A stretch of 64,000 bases of DNA from CBDCVN01 sp965223585 (lineage in GTDB: Bacteria; Deinococcota; Deinococci; Deinococcales; Trueperaceae). Below the pieces are notes generated by a model. The model saw only the letters and a list, made by a program, of their open reading frames with translations. It had not been told where the DNA came from and searched no databases. The stretch spans positions 186,001 to 250,000 of the forward strand of contig CBDCWW010000023.1 of NCBI GenBank assembly GCA_965223585.1. The letters run 5' to 3'. Both the position numbers and the translations under genes were made by a program. Positions 8,707 to 15,319 of the stretch are shown here, one piece after another; positions within the stretch are counted from its first letter, which is position 1; the number at the start of each line of letters is the position of its first letter.

Positions 8707-10020
8707 TTATTGATCAACACCTAGAATTTCACCTGTTGCAATATTTAGCTTAGCTACATAAGCATCTACACCACCATAACTTGTTGCACTTCCTGTTAAT
8801 AAGTTACCTGCTGTGGTACCTGCAACATAAACAGCGTTACCCACAGCTATATCATAAGCATAATCATCATCGGCTGAACCATAGTTACCACTAGCAAATT
8901 GGATAGCCCATTGTTCAGTGCCTGAACTATCGTATTTTATAATATAAATATCTCTTTTGCCTGCATTGGTAAAGCCGGGAAGTGAGCCATTTGTATAACC
9001 TGTTACATAAACAAAGTCGTTACTATCAATAGCAAGTCCTGTAACTAAATTATATAGACTGTCAATAGGAAGGGAATCTCCAATTTGCTGTAAAAAAAGC
9101 TGCCCATTTGTTGGATAGTGTATTTTTACAAGGTAAAACCCCAGATTTTCACGGGAAGTAGCAATATAAATATCATCATTGCTGTCAATGACCAAGTTCA
9201 AAGCAGATTCATCACCAGCCAAACTAACAACTCTTGTAGAACGAAGGCCCAATCCCCTAGAGTACTTATAAAGCTTTATATCTCGCTCGTTTGTATTATT
9301 CCTAAAATTGGTTAAAACAATGACATTATTAGCACTATCGATAGCTAAGGCTTTAACGTTTAAAGAATTTGGCAAACTTCTAGTTCTAAGCAGCTTTCCT
9401 GCAGCACTGTATCGCCTGATAACATAGCTACGACTACCGGATTCATCGTCTAGGCTTAAAACATAAACTTCATTATTACTATTGATAGCAATGTCTCTAA
9501 GATGATCAACCCCTTTGGAGCCAAATTGATCACCCCAAAGTAACTCACCTTTATTATTATACTTCATCAAGAAAGCATCATATATACCACCTAAATTAAA
9601 GCCTATAGAGCTTCCTGTCTGACCAGCAACGTAAACGTTACCCACACTATCAACAGCAACTCTATATGGTTGATCCTCTCTTCTACCGCCAAACTGAACC
9701 CCCCAGAGTTTTAAACCCTTGTATCTACGTAAGAAACCGTCTGAAAGACCTTTATTGTCTCCATCTAAGTTCCCACGGGTTGTACCTGTTACATAAACAT
9801 CTGAACCCCTTGCAGCAATCCCGTATGCTACATCAAGGTCAGGTGTGGCAAAGTCCATTGTTTCAAGAACAGATCCAGGCAAGCTATTTTCTTGAGATAC
9901 TGAATCTGGAGGTAAAACAGTTTGTGAGCAAGATGCTAAAACCATAATACCTACAAGTACAAGTCCTAAAAAGGACTGCTTTACTACTAAACTAACTAAA
10001 AAATGGATTGTGTTTTTCAT
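8707..10020 (-). CDS. SBBP-repeat beta-propeller lipoprotein
   Basis: A 437-residue lipoprotein: an extended N-region, a hydrophobic core, then lipobox LASC at about residue 31. The mature part is built of SBBP (beta-propeller) repeats of about 50 residues, each with G-D-YVTG--G and a following LLWGDQFGS-like strand; DSVGNVYVAGQT, INSNNEVYVLSL and DSNDFVYVTGYT mark individual blades. SBBP proteins are surface or periplasmic binding scaffolds of unknown ligand. A paralogue with the same C-terminal GILGVDQ-like end lies on the plus strand at 29897, inside the surface locus. SD AAGGAG lies six bases before the ATG. The leader carries a two-tier hairpin whose 3' arm abuts the SD. Confidence 0.88.
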   Translation of the reverse strand: MKNTIHFLVSLVVKQSFLGLVLVGIMVLASCSQTVLPPDSVSQENSLPGSVLETMDFATPDLDVAYGIAARGSDVYVTGTTRGNLDGDNKGLSDGFLRRYKGLKLWGVQFGGRREDQPYRVAVDSVGNVYVAGQTGSSIGFNLGGIYDAFLMKYNNKGELLWGDQFGSKGVDHLRDIAINSNNEVYVLSLDDESGSRSYVIRRYSAAGKLLRTRSLPNSLNVKALAIDSANNVIVLTNFRNNTNERDIKLYKYSRGLGLRSTRVVSLAGDESALNLVIDSNDDIYIATSRENLGFYLVKIHYPTNGQLFLQQIGDSLPIDSLYNLVTGLAIDSNDFVYVTGYTNGSLPGFTNAGKRDIYIIKYDSSGTEQWAIQFASGNYGSADDDYAYDIAVGNAVYVAGTTAGNLLTGSATSYGGVDAYVAKLNIATGEILGVDQ

Positions 10021-10150
10021 ATTAAACTCCTTGAAAGTGTTTTAGCGGGGGTTTTCCCTCGCTTGCTTTCAAAGTTTAAAAAAGCTACCGTGTTTTCAGC
10101 ATTTTATTATCATCTTATTTATTATCACATGCTATGACACGATAGGATTA
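10021..10150 (-). promoter_or_regulatory. Conserved upstream module, copy 3
   Basis: Minus strand: CTATCGTGTCATAGCATGTGA, GATGATAATAAAATGCTG, AAAACACGG, then a leader. The leader's outer stem TTGAAAG/CTTTCAA encloses an inner stem AGCGAGGG/CCCCCGCT. The outer stem runs directly into AAGGAG. About 85 % of this block is repeated at 10488-10630. Confidence 0.6.
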
Positions 10151-10403
10151 TTGCTTTTTGGGAAAGGGTTTATGATAGGGGTATGTTTTGAGTGGGTTTT
10201 GGAGTTCGAGCCAGCTAGCAAAAACAGTATAGCCCCCCTAATAGCCTCTTAGAAGTAGGTTTCCCCCAATCTAATCTTGAGAGGGGGTTGAGCATCGTTT
10301 AAATTGTCTAGAAGTTTATTTTTAAAAGATTTATTTATTTTGGCAAGTTTTCTAATAAAACCCTTGTTGTTTTCAAACCAAAATCAAAAACCTGCAAAAG
10401 GGA

Positions 10404-10438
10404 AAACTCTTATTTTCAAGCAATCCCTTAAAGAGTTT
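10404..10438 (-). terminator. Attenuator-like hairpin after a 15-codon ORF
   Basis: GAAAACTCTT pairs with AAGAGTTTTC on the minus strand and is followed by CCCTTTT. It lies immediately after the mini-ORF stop. It may be a terminator or attenuator; it is judged by base pairing only. Confidence 0.4.
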
Positions 10439-10439
10439 T

Positions 10440-10487
10440 CTAATATTTGGTAGGACATACTCTTTTTGTTGCAGGTATAACTCTCAT
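10440..10487 (-). CDS. Putative 15-codon leader peptide or gene remnant
   Basis: An AAGGAG lies 8 bases before ATG and is followed by 15 codons (MRVIPATKRVCPTKY) and TAG. It uses the duplicated leader module but no longer ORF follows in any frame. It is either a real small peptide or the start of a decayed gene. Confidence 0.3.
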   Translation of the reverse strand: MRVIPATKRVCPTKY

Positions 10488-10630
10488 GACTTAATCTCCT
10501 TGAAATGCTTTAGTGAGGGATTTCCTCACTTGTCTTCAAAGTTTAAAAAAGCCACCGTGTTTTCAGCATTTTATTAACATCTTATTTATCGTCACATGCC
10601 ATAGCACGATAGAGTTATTGCCTTTTGGTA
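10488..10630 (-). promoter_or_regulatory. Conserved upstream module, copy 4 (orphan duplicate)
   Basis: A near-copy of 10021-10150 without a full gene behind it. The inner stem is AGTGAGG/CCTCACT where copy 3 has AGCGAGGG/CCCCCGCT, so a C-G pair became T-A with pairing kept. ACGATAAATAAGATG and the AAAACACGG element are retained. Confidence 0.6.
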
Positions 10631-10671
10631 CAGGGGTTTGGTAAAGAATAAGAATGTTACTTTAAGATAGA

Positions 10672-10709
10672 GTTAAGGCTCGAGCATTCGTGCAACCTCG
10701 AGCCTTAAC
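10672..10709. terminator. Perfect 13-bp hairpin downstream of the HhH gene
   Basis: GTTAAGGCTCGAG and CTCGAGCCTTAAC flank a 12-nt loop. Each arm carries a CTCGAG hexamer. It lies about 75 bp past the stop of the minus-strand gene at 10786, so a terminator role is likely. Confidence 0.65.
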
Positions 10710-10785
10710 ATCTACTAGAGTTTTTATCAGAAGGTATTATGGATTTTAACCCTAACCTACTTTTTTTTACAAATAGGTTATAAAC

Positions 10786-11271
10786 TTATACGCAAGCCAA
10801 ACCTTCGGCTTTTATTTCTGCTAACTCAGCAGCATTTATACTATTAATGTGTTTAAGGTCATCTGTAGAGCGGAAATCCACTGCACTTCTAAGTTTTAAG
10901 ATGGCAATTGCTTCATCAATTCCCACATTGGTAATGTTCTGAAGTTCATTAAAGCTAGCATGATTAAGGTCGACACATACCCCAGAGGCTAGTTCTGAAC
11001 TTGTTAAGCCTATTACACAAGCTAAACCTTCAGCTTTTATTTCTGCTAATTCAGTTGCACTTATACTATTAATGTGCCTAAGGTCATCTGTAGAGCGAAG
11101 GTCTAGTGCATTCCTAAGTTTCAAGATAGCAATTGCCTCATCAATTCCTACATGGGTAATGCTCTGAAGTTCATTAAAGCTAGCGTTATTAAGATCAACA
11201 CATGCGTGGGTAAAGTTATTAATAAAAACAAAGCCTAAAATAAAGACTGTTAAAGCTAAATATTTTTTCAT
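10786..11271 (-). CDS. Secreted tandem ComEA-like helix-hairpin-helix protein
   Basis: A 161-residue protein with a signal peptide (MKKYLALTVFILGF, cleaved near HA at 23) and two near-identical 60-residue domains (about 24-86 and 98-161). Each domain reads VDLN-ASFNELQ-ITxVGI, then AIAILKLR, STDDL-HINSI and ELAEIKAEGLACV. This matches the ComEA/HHH_3 pattern (VNINTAS-EEL---GIG---A--I---R---F-S-DDL). ComEA binds extracellular DNA for uptake in competent bacteria. The usual GIG hairpin is VGI, and no TM anchor or ComEC is nearby, so a DNA-binding role is inference. Each domain has a Cys near its start and end. The two domains arose by recent duplication. Confidence 0.8.
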   Translation of the reverse strand: MKKYLALTVFILGFVFINNFTHACVDLNNASFNELQSITHVGIDEAIAILKLRNALDLRSTDDLRHINSISATELAEIKAEGLACVIGLTSSELASGVCVDLNHASFNELQNITNVGIDEAIAILKLRSAVDFRSTDDLKHINSINAAELAEIKAEGLACV

Positions 11272-11548
11272 AAAATTTCCTTTCAGATCTAACTGTAATG
11301 CTTAGAATTCTGTACCTGAAGGTGTTCTAAAATAGATCAACTATCATTGTAATGATCATCGTATCTCACTGGATGATGGCAAGATTATTACTTTTAATCA
11401 TCTATCTCATTATAAACACATCTTAGCAAAATCTTTTGATTTCGCTAAATTTTCAAGTGCAGAAAGGACGTTTCTTTATGAAACTATAAGTTAATTTGAG
11501 AAAATTCTTAGAATTTATGTGGTGCTTAGAATTTAGTTTCATTGAATT

Positions 11549-11578
11549 TTGACAGTTAGGCTTTTACGGTGTTAAAGT
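11549..11578 (+). promoter_or_regulatory. Promoter of the solute-binding protein gene
   Basis: -35 TTGACA (11549-11554), 18-bp spacer, -10 TAAAGT (11573-11578), 43 bp before the start codon. The rest of 11272-11621 holds an ATCAT-rich imperfect repeat at 11340-11380 and no gene. Confidence 0.6.
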
Positions 11579-11621
11579 AAACCGTCTAAAAATTAACTGT
11601 AGGAAATGAGGTAGTAAAGTA

Positions 11622-13115
11622 GTGAAAACCCTTAAATTAAAAAGCTTATTGGCAAGCTTTCTGCTAGCATTTTTAGTAGTAATTCCTGCTTATTCTCAAG
11701 AAGAGGAAAGTGCGGAAGCTCTCGAGTTAAAAATAGGGTTTGTCACCTTTTTATCAGGTGCTGCTGCAGGTCCCTTTGGAGTACCTGCTCGTAACAGTGC
11801 AGAAATATTGGTAGAAACTCTTAATGGTGGTACTATGCCAGCACCCTATGACACAGTTGGGATTGCTGGAGCCAAAATAGTGCCAGTTTTTATTGATGAA
11901 AATAGTACTGATAAGGTGATTGACTATCGTAATCTTATAGAAAGGCAAAATGTTGATTTAGTTATTGGTTATATTTCTAGTGGTAGTTGTAAGGCTATTG
12001 CCCCAGTTGCGGAAGAAGTGCAGGTACTTACTGTTTTCTTTGATTGTGGTACCCCACAAATTTTTGAAGAGGTTGTTACTGAACCAAAATACCTCTTCCG
12101 TACTAACTCACACGCTACTATGGATAATGTAGCTGCTGCTAAGTATGTCCTTGCTCGTATGGAAGTTGGCTCTATAGCTGGCATTAATCAAAACTATGCT
12201 TGGGGGCAAGATTCTTGGCGCGATTTTTCAGAGGCTGTGCAGGTTTTATCAGAGGACATAGAGATTACTACAGAGCAGTTCCCTCAAATTTTTGCAGGTC
12301 AATATGGTGCAGAGATTTCTGCTTTGCTAGCAAATCGTTCTGATGTTGTGCACTCGAGCTTCTGGGGTGGGGACATGGAAGCTCTTATTTTGCAAGGCTC
12401 TAGTAGAGGTGTCTTTGATCGTTCTCAAGTAGTATTAACTACCGCAGAATCAGCCATGTACCGCCTAGCAGATCAACTTCCTGATGGCACTATAATTGGC
12501 GGACGTGGTCCTAATGGTGTATTTGCTCCTGAAAGCGAGCTAAATACTTGGTTCCGTGATGTTTACTATGAACGCTATGGAACATGGCCTACCTACCCTT
12601 CTTATCATATGGCTTTAGCTCTTTTAGGGGTAAAGAGTGCCTATGAAGCTGCTGCTAGCTCTGAAGGGGTACCTGAAGTAGAAGATGTTATTGCTGCTTT
12701 TGAGAATTTAGAGTACGAAGCTCCTAGTGGCCCTTCTAAAATGGCTCTTGCTAATGGCCACCAAGGTATTCAAGGAACTGCCTATGGCAGGTATAAGTAT
12801 GACCCTGAAGGTAGAACCGCTACTGTTGAAGATGTAGAACATTACCCTGCTGAGTGTGTAAATCCACCTGAAGGTGTAAAGAGTTTAGATTGGATTGCTG
12901 CTAATTTTGAAGGTGCTGAGTGTGAGGCTGAAGATGATGGAATGACATCAGAAGAAACATCTGATGAAGAGAGTGAAGTTGATAAAGCGGAAGAAGCATC
13001 TGATGAGGAGGGTGCTTCTGACGAGGCAGAAGAAGTTGATGAGCAAGAAGAAGGTGCTGAAACCTCTGATAGTGAAAGTGCTGTAGAGGTTGAGGGTGAT
13101 AGTGAAGAAGAGTAA
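11622..13115 (+). CDS. ABC transporter substrate-binding protein (branched-chain amino acid/amide type) with acidic tail
   Basis: A 497-residue exported protein. The signal peptide (SLLASFLLAFLVVIPAYS) is followed by a type I periplasmic-binding fold of the LivJ/AmiC class: KIGFVTFLSGAAAGPFG, ERQNVDLVIGYISSG, FRTNSH and a NQNYAWGQDSW segment. These bind amino acids, urea, amides or similar polar ligands for an ABC importer. No permease or ATPase genes are adjacent, so this is an orphan receptor. The last 65 residues are almost entirely Glu/Asp/Ser/Ala, low complexity and unusual for the family; they may be a disordered surface tether or cation-binding tail. There is a GTG start with GAGGTAG upstream. 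Confidence 0.85.
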   Translation: MKTLKLKSLLASFLLAFLVVIPAYSQEEESAEALELKIGFVTFLSGAAAGPFGVPARNSAEILVETLNGGTMPAPYDTVGIAGAKIVPVFIDENSTDKVIDYRNLIERQNVDLVIGYISSGSCKAIAPVAEEVQVLTVFFDCGTPQIFEEVVTEPKYLFRTNSHATMDNVAAAKYVLARMEVGSIAGINQNYAWGQDSWRDFSEAVQVLSEDIEITTEQFPQIFAGQYGAEISALLANRSDVVHSSFWGGDMEALILQGSSRGVFDRSQVVLTTAESAMYRLADQLPDGTIIGGRGPNGVFAPESELNTWFRDVYYERYGTWPTYPSYHMALALLGVKSAYEAAASSEGVPEVEDVIAAFENLEYEAPSGPSKMALANGHQGIQGTAYGRYKYDPEGRTATVEDVEHYPAECVNPPEGVKSLDWIAANFEGAECEAEDDGMTSEETSDEESEVDKAEEASDEEGASDEAEEVDEQEEGAETSDSESAVEVEGDSEEE

Positions 13116-13154
13116 ATAAGTAAGGTTACCCTAATCTGCTCTAGAGGACAGCCC

Positions 13155-13187
13155 AAACCTCGGAGGTTTCCGAAACCTCCGAGGTTT
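13155..13187. repeat. CCTCGGAGG palindromic repeat, copy 1
   Basis: AAACCTCGGAGGTTT and AAACCTCCGAGGTTT flank a CCG loop, a perfect 15-bp stem 40 bp past a stop codon. Copies lie at 25094 and 33703, also just past stop codons, suggesting a mobile REP element doubling as terminator. Confidence 0.75.
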
Positions 13188-13244
13188 CATGTATATGATG
13201 AGCCAGAAAAGCCTTTCCCACTAGAGAAGACTCCTTCTGTGAAC

Positions 13245-13310
13245 ATGTCATTCTGAGGAAAATAGTGACAAAGAACCTCAGAAGGCGTTAACGTATGAGA
13301 GATGCTACGT
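13245..13310. repeat. Dispersed TGTCATTCTGAG repeat, partial copy
   Basis: ATGTCATTCTGAGG, CTCAGAAGGCGTTAACG and TATGAGAGA match the element at 6818. The distal end is lost near the IS110 element. Confidence 0.55.
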
Positions 13311-13391
13311 TAATTGGTAAGATTTAGTGAGGACATTAAGTGTCAGATGAGGATATTCTAGGTCAAAAGTGCTACATTAACTCAGTAGGAC

Positions 13392-14348
13392 TTAATGAGC
13401 ATACTCAGGATCAAAAGCAGTCTTGTTTTTCAAAACTCCATAAGCAATGTGCAAAAGCTTCCTCATTACTGCAGCAATAATAACCATGTTGTGCTTACCA
13501 CGTTCTTTTAGCCGTTCTACAAACTTTATAATCACAGGATTATGCCTCATTGCTGTTAATGCAGGTAAATATAGTGCTGTCCTCACTGATGCTTTTCCTA
13601 TCTTTGACAATCTTGGTTTACCTTTCACCGATGACCCTGACTCATAATGTGCAGGATTCAAACCAGCATCGGCTGCTGCCGCTGATGCTGATTCATAATT
13701 CCCAAGATCATGCATCTCTGCCATGATCTTATATGCTGTTTGTGGTCCTAACCCCTTGATAGAAGTTAGTAAATTGTATTTCTCTTTAAGTTCAGGAGCA
13801 TTTTTTATCAAATCTTTTAATTGTTGTTCTATAGCTGTCATCTCTTTTTCTAAAGCAGCTATAAGTGTTTCTAAGGAACGCTTTACATCATCATCCTTAC
13901 AGTTAGCCAAACGGTTTTTTTGTTGTACAAGGGTTTTCTTTAATCCTTCTAGGTGGCGTACCAAAGACCTTAGTTTGTGTTGTTCTTTACTCATGGGTGT
14001 CCATACCTCAGGATTCATAGCAGCACAAAAATCAGCAATGACTTCACTATCTTGTTTGTCAGTTTTGTTACGACGTAACTGGCTGGTAGCAAAACCTTTG
14101 ATGCGAGCTGGATTAACAACACTGACAGTGTAATCTTTAGAGTGTAGGAATGCAGCAAGATCTTCCCAATAAGTATTTGTAGCTTCCATACAGACATGAA
14201 GTTCCTTTACCTGATGTTTTTGAAGCCAGCGATGGAGTTGTTTAAAACCTTTGCTATTGTTTTTAAAGGTGGCAAAATGTTTTTTGCCTTGTTCATCAAT
14301 CAAAGTCACATCAATTTTGTCCTTAGAAATGTCAACACCTAAAACCAT
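13392..14348 (-). mobile_element. IS110-family transposase, intact
   Basis: A 318-residue DEDD recombinase. The N-terminal RuvC-like domain starts VLGVDISKDKIDVTL; VCMEATNTYWEDLA and NKTDKQDSEVIADFC supply acidic residues. The C-terminal Transposase_20 domain has LTSIKGLGPQTAYKI, AGLNPAHYESGSS with the nucleophilic serine region, and KGKPRLSKIGKASVR. IS110 elements lack terminal inverted repeats and move through a circle with an RNA-guided (bridge RNA) mechanism in the related IS1111/IS621 group. The ORF is full length, so the element may be active. Exact ends were not determined. Confidence 0.93.
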
Positions 14349-14793
14349 AGTAAAACTCCTATAGAAGTAAAAATAGAGACCTATTCGGGCTTACCTTGCA
14401 AGTGCAAGTTGAAAACTTTCTTATGCTACACAGCCTCTAGTGAACAGATCTTCTCGATTGCTATAGTCCTTATCTCTCATCCGGCCTCTGAGGGCATAAT
14501 TCCTTCTCGGACTTTAAGCCTTTAGATTCTAACCTTCTTACTATTCCTTCGTTAAATTTTGAGTCGTTTTAGCTCTCATTACTTACTAATTCAATCCTCA
14601 TGGCATTTGATGCACAAGATCCTTTGGGTAGTTTACTCTCGCTTGCTCTAGAGTGTATTGAAGGGGAAGGGCCTAGGATAATATTCCTCGCGTTAATAAA
14701 GCAAATGTTTTTCTGGATATCTATAGTCCTACAAAGTTGTTTGTACGGGTTTTAAGCTTATGCCCTACTAAACCCTTAAATTGTACTTGTTTC
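14349..14793. other. Non-coding flank upstream of the IS110 transposase
   Basis: A 445-bp stretch. In IS110 elements the region 5' of the transposase (here about 14349-14600) usually belongs to the element and can encode a guide RNA. Several short inverted segments (for example CTTCTCG/CGAGAAG-like) occur here, but no structure was established. No ORF is supported. Confidence 0.35.
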
Positions 14794-15150
14794 TCAAATC
14801 TCAAACAAATGACCTAGCCTATACTGTTGTGAATCACCTTCCAACTCACCAATAGTTTCTTGAAGGTAATCCAAACCACTCTCGAGCAAGAAGCCTTGTT
14901 CTTTGTTGAAAACAGGGTCAGGATCAGGTTGATAAGAAAGTAGGTCAGTTATGCTTACTTCCTTACCAATCATTTTCTCGAGGGTAGGTATAAGTGTGCT
15001 AAGAGTATCAAGTTCAACACGTTTTGGCTGTTTGTGAACAAGATTATATATAGTGTTTCGAGTTAACTGCCCAGTAGTTTGTACTGACAAGGCATTAGGT
15101 GTGATACCGTAAGCGTCCAAGAACTCCTTTAGTTTCCATATAGTAGCCAT
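14794..15150 (-). CDS. HTH (XRE/Cro-type) transcriptional regulator, leaderless
   Basis: A small DNA-binding protein of 118 residues from the chosen ATG at 15150. An N-terminal HTH of the HTH_26/Cro-CI class spans residues 1-70 (TIWKLKEFLDAYGITPNALS, TRNTIYNLVHK, LDTLSTLIPTLEKMIGKEVSITDLL). The C-terminal 45 residues are acidic and helical. The ATG is preferred over the upstream one at 15186 because a TTGACT-18-TATATT promoter ends six bases before it, leaving no room for an SD. The gene is divergent from the first BTAD regulator. A palindrome overlapping its -35 suggests autoregulation. Confidence 0.8.
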   Translation of the reverse strand: MATIWKLKEFLDAYGITPNALSVQTTGQLTRNTIYNLVHKQPKRVELDTLSTLIPTLEKMIGKEVSITDLLSYQPDPDPVFNKEQGFLLESGLDYLQETIGELEGDSQQYRLGHLFEI

Positions 15151-15156
15151 AAGAAA

Positions 15157-15186
15157 AATATACACTCTGATTTGTATATAAGTCAA
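15157..15186 (-). promoter_or_regulatory. Leaderless promoter of the HTH gene
   Basis: Minus strand -35 TTGACT (15181-15186), 18-bp spacer, -10 TATATT (15157-15162), six bases, then ATG. The spacer contains an inverted pair TATACAAATCAGAGTGTATA. Confidence 0.7.
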
Positions 15187-15214
15187 TTAGCTGGTATACC
15201 AGCTAATTGACTTA
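15179..15214. promoter_or_regulatory. Perfect 36-bp palindrome, probable operator
   Basis: The half-site TAAGTCAATTAGCTGGTA is followed immediately by its exact reverse complement. It covers the -35 box of the HTH gene and lies 70 bp upstream of the -35 box of the BTAD regulator gene. Confidence 0.85.
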
Positions 15215-15283
15215 CCAGATCAAAAACTGCTTATTTTCTCATTGAAAGTATAGTGAACGACCTCACGAATAAGTTGAAGCAAA

Positions 15284-15313
15284 TTGAGATAAAAGTCTTG
15301 TTTTTAGTATAAT
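15284..15313 (+). promoter_or_regulatory. Leaderless promoter of BTAD regulator 1
   Basis: -35 TTGAGA (15284-15289), 18-bp spacer, -10 TATAAT (15308-15313), six bases, then ATG at 15320. There is no SD. Confidence 0.75.
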
Positions 15314-15319
15314 TCTTAT

